This document shows, in pieces, positions 23,550 through 35,149 of a stretch of 64,000 nt of DNA (position 1 is the first letter of the stretch; each line of letters starts with the position of its first letter). Under the pieces are notes generated by a model. That model had not been told where the DNA came from and made no database searches. It saw only the letters and a list, made by a program, of their open reading frames with translations. Source of the stretch: Cranoglanis bouderius (Eukaryota > Chordata > Actinopteri > Siluriformes > Cranoglanididae); contig CM042536.1 in assembly GCA_023630585.1 (NCBI GenBank), positions 26,910,404 to 26,974,403 of the forward strand, in the 5' to 3' direction. The translations under genes and the position numbers were made by a program.

Positions 23550-24170
23550 TACCACGACACTGTTGAATTCTCCACTCTGATTGGTTAGAAGTCGCTGATT
23601 CATTTTCTATATGAAAATATAGAAAATTCATTTTCTCTGACTGCAGTGGAGCTGCAAGGTTTATATTAATGCGCTCGTTCTAAAACATTATCGTTTCTAT
23701 AGTATAAGATATAAGATAATTTCTATATATCTATGTGTATAACACATTCACAGGGACTAGAGAAAAAATAGTGAAAAAGTTTCCTCTAAGGACATGTTTA
23801 CTTTCACATGTTTACATTTTTACAAAATGCTTGATTTTGCTGCATATTTTTTCAAAATTTGCGATGCAGTTTGCTGAGTTTTTTGTGGTTTTTTTTGCGG
23901 AAAACCACTTGAATTTGCGAAATTGCAATTGCACAAAATTGTTTTGCATGGTCTTTTGCAGTGATGTTTGTTGGTAAACGAGACCTTTTAGCTGTACTCA
24001 TGTTCGACGCACGTGAATCGAAGAGGGCGTTGTCTGGCGTTGTCACTCAGGGTGTGCTGTGATTGGAAAATAATCATTAGACATTAACTCACCAACACAC
24101 CAGCCTGTCGTTGATTATTTTCCTAAAACCACACATCCTGTCCCTTCCTCTGTTTTATTCCTTACATACA
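23550..24170 (+). repeat. repeat A copy interrupted by a second repeat (repeat B)
   Basis: The left part carries CTCTGATTGGTTAGAAGTCG, ATTCATTTTCTAT and ATTATCGTTTCTATAG. The right part has GATTGGAAAATAATCA and GTTGATTATTTTCCTA then GTTTTATTCCTTA (24,060-24,170). Between them, at about 23,800-24,050, lies repeat B. Confidence 0.7.
23800..24050 (-). pseudogene. repeat B: fossil open frame shared with 46.3-46.6 kb
   Basis: On the minus strand it encodes a fragment containing R-L-P-T-N-I-T-A-K-D. The copy at about 46,380-46,600 on the + strand encodes Q-L-P-T-N-I-T-E-K-D and the same downstream Q-x-x-F/S-x-x-F arrangement. Both also share AT-rich DNA with ACAAAATTG-like words. Two diverged copies in opposite orientation suggest a dead mobile element; I cannot name its family. 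Confidence 0.6.
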
Positions 24171-24171
24171 A

Positions 24172-24825
24172 ATCTGCCTACTCTTGATCGAAATCTTTGG
24201 ATACACTGTTGATAACTTGTGTAACTTCTTTGAAATCCTTAGAGCTGTTTACTCTCAGCTGGGAGTGATATTCACTTTATTATACATACACATATGTGTA
24301 TATAAGCTCTGTAAATACTACGATGTGTGCACAAAGATGTGTATAATTATTCCTAGAATATCCAAAGCATTTCAGAAGATTATGCCTTATCATGCTTTGA
24401 AGCTGTATTTTCTTTCTTTTTTTTCTTCTTCTTTCGACTCAAAATAGGTTATGGCTGCACCTAGAGTGCTATGATCTATTCTCAAATTGGATTTTTTTCC
24501 AAGAACAACCGGCCTCTCCTTTGTGCTTTTATTTGCTTTTCTTTGCCTTTTTTTTTTTTTTTGTCAGATGCAGAAAGCAACCGCCTCGACACAGAGCACT
24601 GTCAAACGGCCGAACATAACCCAGTGATTCATGGTTTCTAACTATAAGAGACGAACAACAAAATAATTTAGAACCACGTAACTCTTCATCTTATTTTTAA
24701 AATATTTCAAAATGTATCACATTATATCTCTAGAATAGACAAACAGGGAGACTGTACAGTATATCTATATCTATAAATCTATCTATCTATATATACAATA
24801 TAACTATATTGTGTGTGTGTTTGTG

Positions 24826-24830
<5 letters not shown>
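24172..24830. other. intergenic, no gene recognised
   Basis: AT-rich with T-runs (24,548-24,563) and TATC repeats leading into the TA tract. No gene supported. Confidence 0.5.

Positions 24831-24916
<86 letters not shown>
24831..24916. repeat. (TA)n microsatellite
   Basis: About 86 bp of uninterrupted TA, preceded by TATC repeats. Confidence 0.97.
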
Positions 24917-24922
<6 letters not shown>

Positions 24923-24924
24923 CT

Positions 24925-25460
24925 ATTATTTTATATCACAGCATTGTTGAATTCTCAAATCCGATCAGTCAGAAGTTGTTGAACAAGGACTTGTATGGTG
25001 TTTGTTGTGTGCAAGTGTTATGGTGATATGGTGACTATTTCTCTAAGGAGTCTCCAGTGTCAGCACATTATAACAGTCAGAGGTAACATTATAACTTTAA
25101 GTTTTCCACCTCGGGAAAGTCTTCATGAGAGATGAGTTTGTGCTTTGCGTTTTCATAACGAGTAACATGTCAAGTTGTGTATTTTGCATCATTAACTTCA
25201 TGAGAGAGAGAAATAAAGGCTGGTGAGGGAATGCCTGTTGTTGTAACGTAAGGGAGAACAGGAACTAACTTGTTTCAAGGACGTTCCACAACTGCAAATG
25301 TAACTACAAATGGATAAAAGGTACACGTCATTCTTTAATAAATATAAAAGTAAGCGTTGGCAAATGGCTGTAGTATAAGACAAATAAGATACTTCAGGAA
25401 GTGCTGTTATAAGATAATAATCAATCAATTTAACAAGACATGTACGTGCTATTATGTGCA
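24925..25460 (+). repeat. repeat A copy
   Basis: Has CACAGCATTGTTGAATTCTC, GTCAGAAGTTGTTGA, AAGGACTTGTATGGTG, GGGAAAGTCTTCATGAGA, GTAACATGTCAAGTTGTGT, AACTAACTTGTTTCA and an ATAAGATACTTCAGGAAGTG end, in the same order as the copies at 32.5 and 56.2 kb. Confidence 0.75.
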
Positions 25461-25789
25461 TTTTGCAAACCTCCACCATTCCACAGCTACATCCCAAATC
25501 TAGTAAATAGTAAGAAGCTGTGAGTTAAACCTAGAGCTTGATTTTGGAATGGAGATTCTTGGACCTGCATGACTGAACATTAACGTAATGTTAATGCAAA
25601 TTAGAAACAGAGAAAAGTAAGCATCTTCTGGTTAGATTTCTATAACAGTCAGAAGGGACTTTCTCCTCTTCAGAAACCCGATTAACCGACAGCACAAACT
25701 CTGATTTAAAGCAGAGTATTCGGACTGAACGGTTTTAACACCATTACGGGCGTTGTTGTTTTCTGTCTTGCTGTGAAACTCACTCTTTC

Positions 25790-26010
25790 ATTCAGAGCGG
25801 GTGTGTGTAGCCGCAGCAAAGTAACCACTTCCTCCCCCTACCTGCTCCACACTCAGCGGCAAAGTGCCAAACATCAGAGGCGAGGAAGGTGGCCATGCGT
25901 CGCAACCATGTTACGCGTTCAACCCGACCAATGAAAAGACATGGTTTTTACGATGACACTCGCCCACGCGTGACTGCGTTCGGCTTCGCTACTTCTCTTG
26001 ACTAAGCTAA
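25790..26010. promoter_or_regulatory. candidate enhancer with ETS/RUNX sites
   Basis: Non-repetitive block with elevated GC. AACCAC (RUNX-type) at 25,823-25,828 abuts a CTTCCT (ETS core, reverse) at 25,828-25,833. A second ETS core AGGAAG is at 25,883-25,888 and a CCAAT at 25,928-25,932. RUNX/ETS composites are typical of blood and endothelial enhancers, and klf2 lies about 11 kb downstream; the link is inference. Confidence 0.35.
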
Positions 26011-26329
26011 CTACTTCTTCAACTGCTCTGCGGCCCACTGTTTCAGCCAAGCCCACAATTCATAATTAGTCAGTGTTGGGGATACTCCCTTTAGCACATT
26101 CACTAATTTACTCATTAGTCAAGAACTGTTACAGCTGAGCTTTCACCTCGCTGTTCCACTTTTACAGATTAGCGTGTAGAGTGGGTTAACTGATTTGGGC
26201 TGGGTAGTCATTCAGTTTCCACAATGACTGAAATATTCTAAATTGAACATTTGTACGTTATTTCTACATCCTCTTTAACTTTTTCACTGTGCAGATGCAC
26301 AGGAATGAGCATTCTATGACTGTATTTGG

Positions 26330-27330
26330 TAACACTTTACTTGAGGGTGCTGCATATACGGTTATATATGGCCTACACTAGCCTTTCATGACAGCTGACA
26401 TAAACCTACATAAAGCTTTATAAAGGCTTATTCCAACAGCAATTACCTCGCAGACTGCTTTAAGATTTAGCTAACAACATAGTGATGTATTTATTCAACG
26501 TGTGCTTATTTCTACTTATAAGGTTTTTTATATGTACTAATGATTATGTCAAGAAACCTTAATGACAGAAGTTCTAAGATTTTTATCATGACTTATGACA
26601 ATGTTGTGACACCGTAATGACAGAAGTTATGAATATTTTCACTGGCTCTTAATGACGTGTGTTTCTGATTTCTGCTTTGATTTGTATTAATTCTTTTGAC
26701 AGTGCCATGACATCATACTGACGCAGTTATGTATATTTTCACTAGCTCTTAATTCAAGTGTATTTCTTATTTCTGCTTATAAGGTTTTTATGTATACATA
26801 TGACATAAGTCGTGACACCATAATGACAGAAGTTATGAATATTGTTTCTAGCTCCTAAGTAAAGCGTGTTTCTTATTGTTGCTTATAAGATTTTATGTAT
26901 ACTTATAACTATGTCATGACATCGTAATGAGACAATTTTGTATATTTATGTATGTGTATTATATAATGACAGTTATGTCATTTTTTATGAGTGTCATGAC
27001 ACCATAATGACAGACATTATGAATATCTTTTCTGTTTGTTAATAAAGTGTGTTTCTTATTTCTTCTTATAAGACGTTTATGAATACTTAACATAATAACA
27101 ATGTAATGACACCATAATGACATGTATGGATATTTTCTCTGGCCTTTAAAGTTTATTTCATATTTCTGCTTATAAGACGTTTATGAATACGTATGGCAAT
27201 ATCATGAATATCATGATGAGCCTTTAAGTAAAGTGTGTTCCTTATTTATGCTTTTTTAAAAATAATTAATATTAATGACATTAATGATACTAATGGCAGA
27301 AATATGTATATTTTCTCTGACCCTAATTTA
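26330..27330 (+). repeat. degenerate tandem array with roughly 100-bp units
   Basis: Six or seven diverged units, starts near 26,500, 26,657, 26,757, 26,864, 27,046, 27,147 and 27,230. Each has GTGTGTTTCTTATTTCTGCT, TTATAAGRYTTTTATGTATAC, a TGTCATGACACCATAATGAC block and AGTTATGAATATTTTC. The segment from 26,330 (GGTAACACTTTACTTGAGGG) resembles the start of a common fish interspersed repeat, so the array may lie inside that element. Confidence 0.85.
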
Positions 27331-28640
27331 TAAACCACTCTGAAGTTGATTTTTGTCCAGTAACAGCACATCCTAAAGTGTTTTATTCCCCTTAAACGAC
27401 TTCAGTTTGCTAATACTACTGCAAATTTTTTTATCCATTTATAGTTACATGACTGTAGAACTATAGAAATATTAAAAGGCATATTAAAACTAGTGCATTA
27501 ATCTAAACCTTGAAAACAAATCAACACCATGTGATCAATCATATTCAAGAATTCAACACCGCTGTGGATTACTTTATATTAATCACGACCATTATGTCAT
27601 GCATTCGATCACAGTGGCAGCGCATCACGGCACGATCAGCATTTCCGACACAGTTGTGCTCCTCTTCCCGCCAGTAGCCGTGTAATTGGCCCATCTGCCT
27701 GTGATGACGGCATTGGCAGTGAGTACAGGAAGTGACCTGAGCGGCCGTTGTATTAACACGGTGTGTGTCAGACCAGAGGGCAGCAGTCAGACTGACCCAC
27801 CAGTGTCCTGTTTCCTCTGCTGATCACAGCGAAAGTGTGCCGCAGATACCGAGCCCTTTCCTGACGTTCCTCTTTCTGAAGCGCTGGCCTGGTTTCAGGT
27901 ATTGAAAATGTGGACATAGTCCAAAAGCTGTCAGGTGGAACAAAGCTCAGATTCAGACCTCCACCAGCACCAGTGGTTCATCTCTGACTGCGATTTACAG
28001 AACGTGAGCTTCTTGATTCAGTGCATATGTACCGAAGGGCCCACAAATGCTCTTTGACTGAGATCTTATTGTCTGGATGTTCCATATACAATTGGAAAGA
28101 AACCATTTGAAGGTTAAGTTGCTTACGGAATTACATAATGACAATCAGAACAATAATTACTATCATATTACATAGTGGATCACAAGATAATAACATTTCT
28201 TAGTTTAAAAAAATAATAAATAAATAAATTGAGGCATGAGTCATGTTTCAGTGGAAACACATCGACCGGAACAGTGCAGTGTTGTCATTTCAATTTCATT
28301 ACAACATCCAGTGACTTTCAAGCGATGTGAGGAAGTTGCCATTTCATGTATATTAAAACAAAAAAAGAAAGAAAATGATTGATTAACCTCTTCCCTAATA
28401 CATTCTCCGTTCACTTTTGTCTTTACATCTGCTTTGCATTAATATTCTACCTTATTTCTTCAAGAATACAACTTAAAGAAATCTGCTCGTTCCTCCTGAG
28501 AACCAGAGAGGAAAAAATTCAAGCCATTTCCTTTAAAGCACAAAAAATGCAGGAGTATGTGGCAGAAAGATGGATGCCAGCTCAACCAAGCAGTCCAATA
28601 CTAAATAGTAGCAATTGTGAGGCTGTACAGGTATGCATCG
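27331..28640. other. intergenic, no gene recognised
   Basis: Mostly unique. A GC-richer stretch at about 27,590-27,900 holds an ACCAGAGGGCAGC motif (27,773-27,785) resembling part of the CTCF core. No exon supported. The open frame at 28,379-28,912 runs through a GT repeat and has no domain. Confidence 0.45.
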
Positions 28641-28648
28641 TCAACGAG

Positions 28649-28649
<1 letters not shown>

Positions 28650-28700
<51 letters not shown>
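28650..28700. repeat. (GT)n microsatellite
   Basis: TG repeats of about 50 bp with flanking TGCG steps. Confidence 0.95.
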
Positions 28701-28706
<6 letters not shown>

Positions 28707-29039
28707 GCGTGCGTTGTTTATTCAGCTGGCCATATTTAGAGGCGGCAGATTCAAGCAGACTTGTGTGCGTGTCTGTGGCAGCAGAAATGAAACAGACCCA
28801 CTTCACTCAGGCCTTAAGTCCGTGCTGCGTTCACACTGAAGCAGTCACGTGGTTTCATTTGATACTTGATTCATTTGGACAAATTGGTGTCAGAGTGATG
28901 GCTGGACATTAGCAGGAGATGTGGGATAGTATCAGGATTGTTGTGTTTCAAAAATTACATGTTTATGTCAACCATATGTGGAAAATGCATTTCAACACCC
29001 TGAATCGTGTTACCAGTATGTGGTCGCGTGTAAAAAAAG

Positions 29040-29900
29040 AATTATTCATGTGAGAAAATCACAAGTGAAAAATGAAACCACATGCCCAACATGTTTAACG
29101 TTTACATGGGTAATTTAAACGAATCATGTGACGAAGCAAAAGTGAAAATAAATGAATCATGTGTAAAAATTGCATGTTGCACGAATCGTGAAAAAAGTCT
29201 GACGTGAAAATAAATGGATCGTGTAGAGAAATCACATGTTCGATGAATCAGGTGGAAAGAATCACGTGGAAATAAATGAATATGGTAAATAAATAATGTG
29301 AAAAAAATCACATGCGGAAATAAATAATTAATGTGAAAAATCACGATTCCCCCCCCCGGAGGGGGGGGGGGGGGGGGGGAATCACACGTAGAAATTAATG
29401 AATCGCGGTGAAAATCTGAAAATGAATCATGTGTAAAGATTGATGTTAAGAAATGAATCATGAAACATCGCACTTGGTAATAAATGAATCATGTGGAGAA
29501 CAAAAATCACATGGACACGTTTGCCTCGTACCTCCAGGGTTGGGGATTTCGAATTCCACCACTGCCCTGCTTGCACAGAGTTTGCATGTTCTCACCGTGC
29601 TTCAGATGTTTCCACCGGGTACTCCGGTTTCCTCCCCCAGTCCAAAGACATGCGTTGTTGGCTGATTGGCATTTCCAATTTGTCTGTAGTGTGTGAACGG
29701 GTGTGTGATTGTGCCCTGATTGTGCCCTGTGATGGGTTGGCACCAAATCCACGGTGTCCCCTGCCTTGTGCCCCGAGTTCCCTGGGATAGGCTCCAGGCT
29801 CCCCCACGACCCCATGATAAGCATTATGGAAAATGGATGGATGGATGTGGAAAAAATCACATGAAAATAAAATAAAACCACCATGTTAAAACATAACATG
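29040..29900 (+). repeat. 27-30 bp minisatellite interrupted by a SINE
   Basis: Diverged units built on AATAAATGAATCATGTG followed by AAAAATCACATG run from about 29,040 to 29,520 and continue at 29,845-29,900 after the SINE. The array therefore predates the SINE insertion. Inside it, at 29,349-29,379, nine C, GGA and nineteen G form a self-complementary homopolymer pair. Confidence 0.85.
29523..29845 (+). mobile_element. SINE, DANA/V-SINE type, inserted in the minisatellite
   Basis: Carries GTTTGCATGTTCTCACCG, CCGGTTTCCTCCCCCAGTCC, AAAGACATGCGTTGTTGGC, GTGATGGGTTGGCACC and GGGATAGGCTCCAGGCTCCC, ending GATAAGCATTATGGAAAATG with GGATGGATG. A short internal duplication of GATTGTGCCCTG is present. 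Confidence 0.83.
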
Positions 29901-30229
29901 ATCAGTGTCTAAAAAAGTGTATTTTTTTAAAAAAAAAGTTCATGTGACGTTTCCATAAGAATGACTTTGTAATGTGATAGTGTTTGATTTAATCCTGCTT
30001 TCCTCAGGGAGCGCGTAGTACTTTACAGGCTACAACCATGGCTTGTTCTCTTCGCTGACTCCCCTTAACGTCGCTCTAGAACCTCTTATGCAACAAGATC
30101 ATTTCCTATAATCAAACAAAAGCCACCTTTCAAGATCTCCTCCCACCCAAATAAAACATTTTAAAAGGCAGGTATGGGTTTGCGCTCGATCCAGAACACG
30201 GCCATGGTTAAGTGTTAACAGCTAATAAA

Positions 30230-30720
30230 TGAAAACCATGTCCCTCTTCTGTGCACTGTACACTGACACCCAGTTACGTCCTTATGGACTCAGTGTGCCA
30301 GTGTCTGACCCATACTTCAGAACAGCAAGCACAAGCTCAGATTTATACAATGGCTCTTGTGTGTATCTCTCTGGGGCATTAATAAGAAAGACACAAAACA
30401 CTTCAGGATGTGCTATTAAAGGATAAATAATCGATGACGGGTTTGAATGACGGGCTGAATGCTTTCTTTTCAATGTCAGAACACTTAAAAATACTGTTTT
30501 ACCTCTGATACAAAGCTCTGACACTGGAGACTCCTTCCATAAAAGCTAAATAAATCCGTTTACTTGCAGTGTCTGTCATACAAGTCCCCATATACGTTGT
30601 TACTATAGAAACGATACAGTATTAGAACTAGTGCATTTATATAAACGCTTTAGCTGGAATTACTGTCAGAGCTGCTGTTGTAATTAAGAAAAGTAATCAG
30701 CAGTTTCGGACCGTTCAACA
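30230..30720 (-). repeat. repeat A copy, reverse orientation
   Basis: Inverse of the family motifs: GGCATTAATAAGAAAGACAC, CACTTCAGGATGTGCTATTA, CATACAAGTCCCCATATACG, TACTATAGAAACGATA, then GTCAGAGCTGCTGTTGTAAT. Confidence 0.65.
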
Positions 30721-31600
30721 GTGGAGTTGTGGTGTTATAATTGGAACAAATGCTTCACGTGCCAGTCTCACGTTCCTCTGGAGTGTAATTGGGACTTTAA
30801 ATATGCAGTAGGTGTGACCTTTTCGATTCATAACACACCTTGTGAGGCCTCGGGTCGTTTGGGAATTTAGTGATGCAGCACATCATTAAAACCCCATGGG
30901 CCTGAAAGCCCTGGCATCATGTACAAAGCACAAAGCATACACACAACAGACAATTTATTATCTACACTGTCAACTTTTCAGCTGAAGTCTATCTAAAAAC
31001 GGTTTATCCTGTATATTATATTTGTACAGGCATGTCAGGTTGGTCCAAAGACGCAGCCCCAAGTGTGTATAAATCACCGAGCTGTATGTTCGGCAAATGG
31101 CAACATGATGTAATGGGACCTAATCCCAAGACAGTGAGAGAAACACTCCCTGGCTCGACTATAAAGTGCTGTTGCTTTGTTGGTTTTCTTTTTGTTTCAG
31201 TCGTGTGCTTGTAGATCTGTTTCGTTTTGACTACGTCCCGGAGCAAAACAGAGCAAGAACAGTACAGCCCTCAGCCTTCAGGTGCGTATAGTGGAAAAAA
31301 AAAACCCAAAGTGAACGCCGTTCTTGTTCCAGAAATTTTCCACAAATATTTGAGGTGTACTGAAATTAGAACTGGACGTGAGCCAGGCCTTTGAATTCCA
31401 GCAAAGATGGCTGCACATGCCAGCCAATCTCTGTTTTTCATTTCTCAACTATCCCACCCCCACTTTCTCTATTTTTCTTCGCGGAGCCCGCGAGTCTCAA
31501 TGCTATCATTCTCTGATTCTGCGCGAATCTGGCCGCGTGTGTGCAGGAAATGGGACCAAACTGGCTTCCTGAGTGGCCCAGAGAGGAAACGCCGCAATAA
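30721..31600. other. intergenic, non-repetitive
   Basis: No gene supported. Unusually free of repeats for this window. It leads into the promoter-like element at 31.6 kb. Confidence 0.45.
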
Positions 31601-31610
31601 GCAAGGGGTG

Positions 31611-31756
31611 TGCATTTAAAAATAACCCGGTATAAAAGGCCCGGGCAGGAGCCCACTCGCCGTCAAACTCTCCCTCGCACACTTTCCACAAGCACGTTGC
31701 TCACTCGCTCCTGCTCTTCCATTCTCTCGGCCTGGGTGAACGTCTATATCCAGCAG
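31611..31756 (+). promoter_or_regulatory. candidate MEF2/TATA promoter with first exon and 5' splice site
   Basis: TTAAAAATAA (31,616-31,625) fits the MEF2 consensus YTAWWWWTAR exactly. A TATAAAA box (31,631-31,637) follows 5 bp later. The next 100 bp are C/T-rich and ATG-free like a 5' leader, ending in CAG at 31,756 followed by GTATGC, a usable splice donor. Upstream are a CCAAT (about 31,420) and CACATG E-box. No coding exon on the + strand follows before klf2, so it could give klf2 an alternative leader or start a noncoding RNA. Activity is inference. Confidence 0.42.
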
Positions 31757-32480
31757 GTATGCCTTGTAAAACAAGAACAACTAACATGCTGAAAAAGGAG
31801 AGGAGTGAAACCGGACCTCAAACTGGAGAAAACACACAAATAGGATGCACCACAAGTGCATTCACAAGTACGGCCTACAAAACTTGTGGAGGAGGGGGAC
31901 TTTGAAGGTTTTTGGTTTGTTTGAAGGCTCCTAAACTGTTTTTTTTTTTTTTTTTAATCACTAGGCCTTTTATTTGCTGTGAGACAAAAGCAAGAAGACA
32001 AAATGACATATGTAATGAGACTCTTTGATGGGAGCCACAAGTTCGAGCATGTTTGAGCTCTCCTAAAAAACCCAAAATAAAACAAAACAACTCTTGCCAG
32101 TGTTTGACGCTTTTGTTTGGGATATGAATTATCCTGTAAGGCTGGTACAACACATTTGGGTAATTAGTTCAGGCATGGAGAAAGTGAACCTTAGAGACCT
32201 GGGGCATGACATACACATACACACAATACACACAGACATAACACATCTGCACAGTGACATGAAAAGAGTAGTGATGATAGAAGCTTACTATTAAAATGAG
32301 CCCACCAGGGAAATGCCTTCTGTTTCGTACATTCCATGCGCAAGAATGATGGAGGTTGTAGGACTTGCTAAAAGATCACCATTCACATCCTCGTAAGCAG
32401 ATGTTGAGGTGTTACTGGAGACTGGAAACGAAATAGAAAGTGAACTGTTGGAACGCGTCCGTTTTAGAAAAGCAAAATGT
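31757..32480. other. intergenic, no gene recognised
   Basis: Unique-looking DNA with a T-run at about 31,940-31,956. No coding exon supported. Confidence 0.5.
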
Positions 32481-32484
32481 GAAA

Positions 32485-33125
32485 TATAGGTTTTTATGCC
32501 ACAGCGCTGTTGGATTCTTGTTTCTGATTGGTCAGAAGGTGTTGATTCATTTTCTATAACAGCAGCTCTTGTATGGATAAAAGCTCTTGTCGGGGACTTG
32601 TATGATGAACATTCTACTTAATTTAAGGCTAACAACAACAACAACAAAAAAACCAGTGTGATTATGTAACAAAAAACATATAATCATTGATATGGTGAAG
32701 TCTGTAAGGAGATGTCAGCGCTTTGTAACAGTAGGTTTTCTGTCACCTGAAAGTCTTCAGGACAGAAGAGTTTGCACAAACCCAGCTGTTTTTTTTTTTG
32801 TTTTTTGTTTTTTTGTTGCTGTTGTCATATTAAGGTCAAAAGCCAGGCAAAAAATAGAGGGAACTGGTGAGTGAACAACTGTTTATAGCTGCTATAATGT
32901 AAAGCTCTATAATTCTTTAATTAATAAAACATTGCAATTATTGACCAATTGCTGTGGTATAAGAGGAATTAAACACATTGAGACATGTTGTTATTGGAAA
33001 GGAATCGACTTTCGGGTGTAACAGTAAGCCTGAGCCGCTTCAGGCCACATTACACCACTGCATCATTGATTATTTTCCTATAACAGCACACACCGTAATG
33101 TTATTTCTTGCTGTATTGTCTCTCC
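32485..33125 (+). repeat. repeat A, most complete copy
   Basis: Reads in order: CCACAGCGCTGTTGGATTC, CTGATTGGTCAGAAGGTG, ATTCATTTTCTATAACAGCA, GGGGACTTGTATGATG, CTGTAAGGAGATGTCAG, AAAGTCTTCAGGACAG, ACAACTGTTTATAGCTGC, TTGCTGTGGTATAAGAGG, TTGTTATTGGAAAGGAATCG and TGATTATTTTCCTATAACAG. This order defines the family. No coding capacity is seen. Confidence 0.8.
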
Positions 33126-33361
33126 TCATTTATTAGGCCTCCAGTGTGACAGTTTTGGCAATAGTTACTATACATTCTGTTACACCATCTAGGGAACTGT
33201 GCAAAGAAACACTGGGTTTGGGAGGCATTTGCTCATCAGACTTTGGCCCAGACTCAACACAAACCCGAAGACGCTCTGACATGTGAGTAACCGCTGTGTA
33301 TTAATTCACATCTGAATCATCACAGACTCAAAAACCAGGAAAGCCGTCAGTCACAAGCAAA

Positions 33362-33381
33362 TAAGAGAGAGAGTGAGAGAC

Positions 33382-33419
<38 letters not shown>
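33362..33419. repeat. (GA)n microsatellite
   Basis: GA repeats of about 58 bp with GT interruptions at the left. Confidence 0.95.
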
Positions 33420-33422
<3 letters not shown>

Positions 33423-33622
33423 ACAAAGTAGGTATTTCTCCAAGCGAAACTGCATCAGTAAAAGTGAGACAGGCCACAGTGAGCTAATGTTTTTTGATGG
33501 CTGCCGTGAAAACAGAGGCTGGTTTTGCAAACAGGACCCTCTGTCCGTCCGAGTTTGAACACACAAACACAGGCTGGGGCATGGAAATTACAATGTGCAT
33601 GCTTTACACTGCGGTCCCATAG

Positions 33623-33624
<2 letters not shown>

Positions 33625-33669
<45 letters not shown>
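33625..33669. repeat. (CA)n microsatellite
   Basis: CA repeats of about 45 bp. Confidence 0.96.
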
Positions 33670-33672
<3 letters not shown>

Positions 33673-34184
33673 GGTAGGTTGACACATCACTTAGAAATGA
33701 TGCCTGTTATGTGGCTGGGAGTGTATGAGGGGTTGGTAATATTGAGCTTAAACACACGTCAGGCAGCGCGAGAGAATTTGACGGCTTGCATGACGTGTGT
33801 TTATAATTGCTGTCATTTTGTGCAATGGAAAAAAAAAATATTTGACTTAAAAGCTTTCTTGATGCTTCTTTGGGTTCCTTCATAAGTTATATGTCTTAAA
33901 AGATTATACTGGACTTTATGGATCACTCTGATTTTAGAACACATATGAGGCAAGGACAGTGATTTTGGTCCTCACACACTTTTACAATGAGTCATGTAGT
34001 CACACACTTACATGCGGAGCAGCAGCGATACCAAGAACTCAAAGAAACTGTACAGATGCATAACTTCCCAGAGGAATTAACGATATTAACGTTGGTTTGT
34101 GGAGCTAGTGCTAGTGTTGAGCCAGGTTCAAATCTAGGTGCTTACCGAAGAGAAAACATACACACCCACTTCTCATTCAACACA

Positions 34185-34770
34185 TTGTACATACTCAGAA
34201 ATAAAGGGTGTACCTGTAACTGTTCCTTTCCTAGAAAGGTGTACATTTAAGAATTAATTATGCTCCAATTATGCCCATTAAATGATTTCATACTGGGTAC
34301 ACTACAGTTAAGAGGCATTTCCAGATTTAAAAAAAAATATGCCACACTCTCAGAAATAAAGCTTGCCAATCGGCTAAATGGTGCCTTTTCTTGTCACTGG
34401 GATGGTGCACCTTTTCAAAGGTACACCTTTTGTACCTGTGTGTACGCTATGTCCGTGATTCCATGTGACAAATATATACTACAAAAGATGTACCTTTAAA
34501 GGGTGCCACCTGAGACAAAAACAAACAGTACAACAGACAAATGTAGTGTGTTACTATTTTTGATCTCAGTGTGTGCATCACATAAATCAAAAGCGCACGA
34601 GATAGATGACCTACCTGGCTATACAGACTAATTTCTAAAGATTATAAATATAATGGTAATATAATATGAATCATGGTGCTGTAATATGCGACACGGCTTA
34701 CACTCTTGGAAATAAGGGTACCAGACTGTACTTTTCCTTGGAAGACCACTTAAGTACCTTTAAAGCTTAA
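34185..34770 (+). repeat. three partial copies of a CTCAGAAATAAAG element
   Basis: The motif TACTCAGAAATAAAGGGTGT at about 34,192, CACTCTCAGAAATAAAGC at 34,345 and CACTCTTGGAAATAAGGG at 34,701 each start a block that contains AAAGGTACACCTTT- or GTACCTTTAAAG-like words. Such blocks are typical of short non-autonomous fish DNA elements; the family is not named here. Confidence 0.6.
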
Positions 34771-34774
34771 CCGT

Positions 34775-34822
<48 letters not shown>
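34775..34822. repeat. (GA)n microsatellite
   Basis: AG repeats of about 48 bp. Confidence 0.95.
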
Positions 34823-34826
<4 letters not shown>

Positions 34827-35083
34827 CGCTGATTAAAGGTACAGCACTTGCGCCGGAAAGATCTACTCGGAGCAGGTGTGAAAATGTGCCATCTGTCCTG
34901 GTTTTGGTTTCTATCACGTAATGATGTGTGTAAATGAGCTGCATAAAATGGCCTCAGATGTTTATTTATGCAAACACATCTCACTAGACCTGTCCATTAA
35001 CCTGCCGTTAGCATCTCACTACTGTTAAAGCACTTGCCATGATAAAAGTCTGTAGTGAGGGATATTTACTGAGGACCCCCATT

Positions 35084-35085
<2 letters not shown>

Positions 35086-35121
<36 letters not shown>
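35086..35121. repeat. (CA)n microsatellite
   Basis: CA repeats of about 36 bp, just left of the CpG-rich block. Confidence 0.95.
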
Positions 35122-35124
<3 letters not shown>

Positions 35125-35149
35125 CAAACTCCCTTAACCCCTAGGACTC

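Noticed and set aside
28379..28912. 177-codon open frame through a GT repeat
   Set aside because: No similarity and it depends on the microsatellite reading frame.
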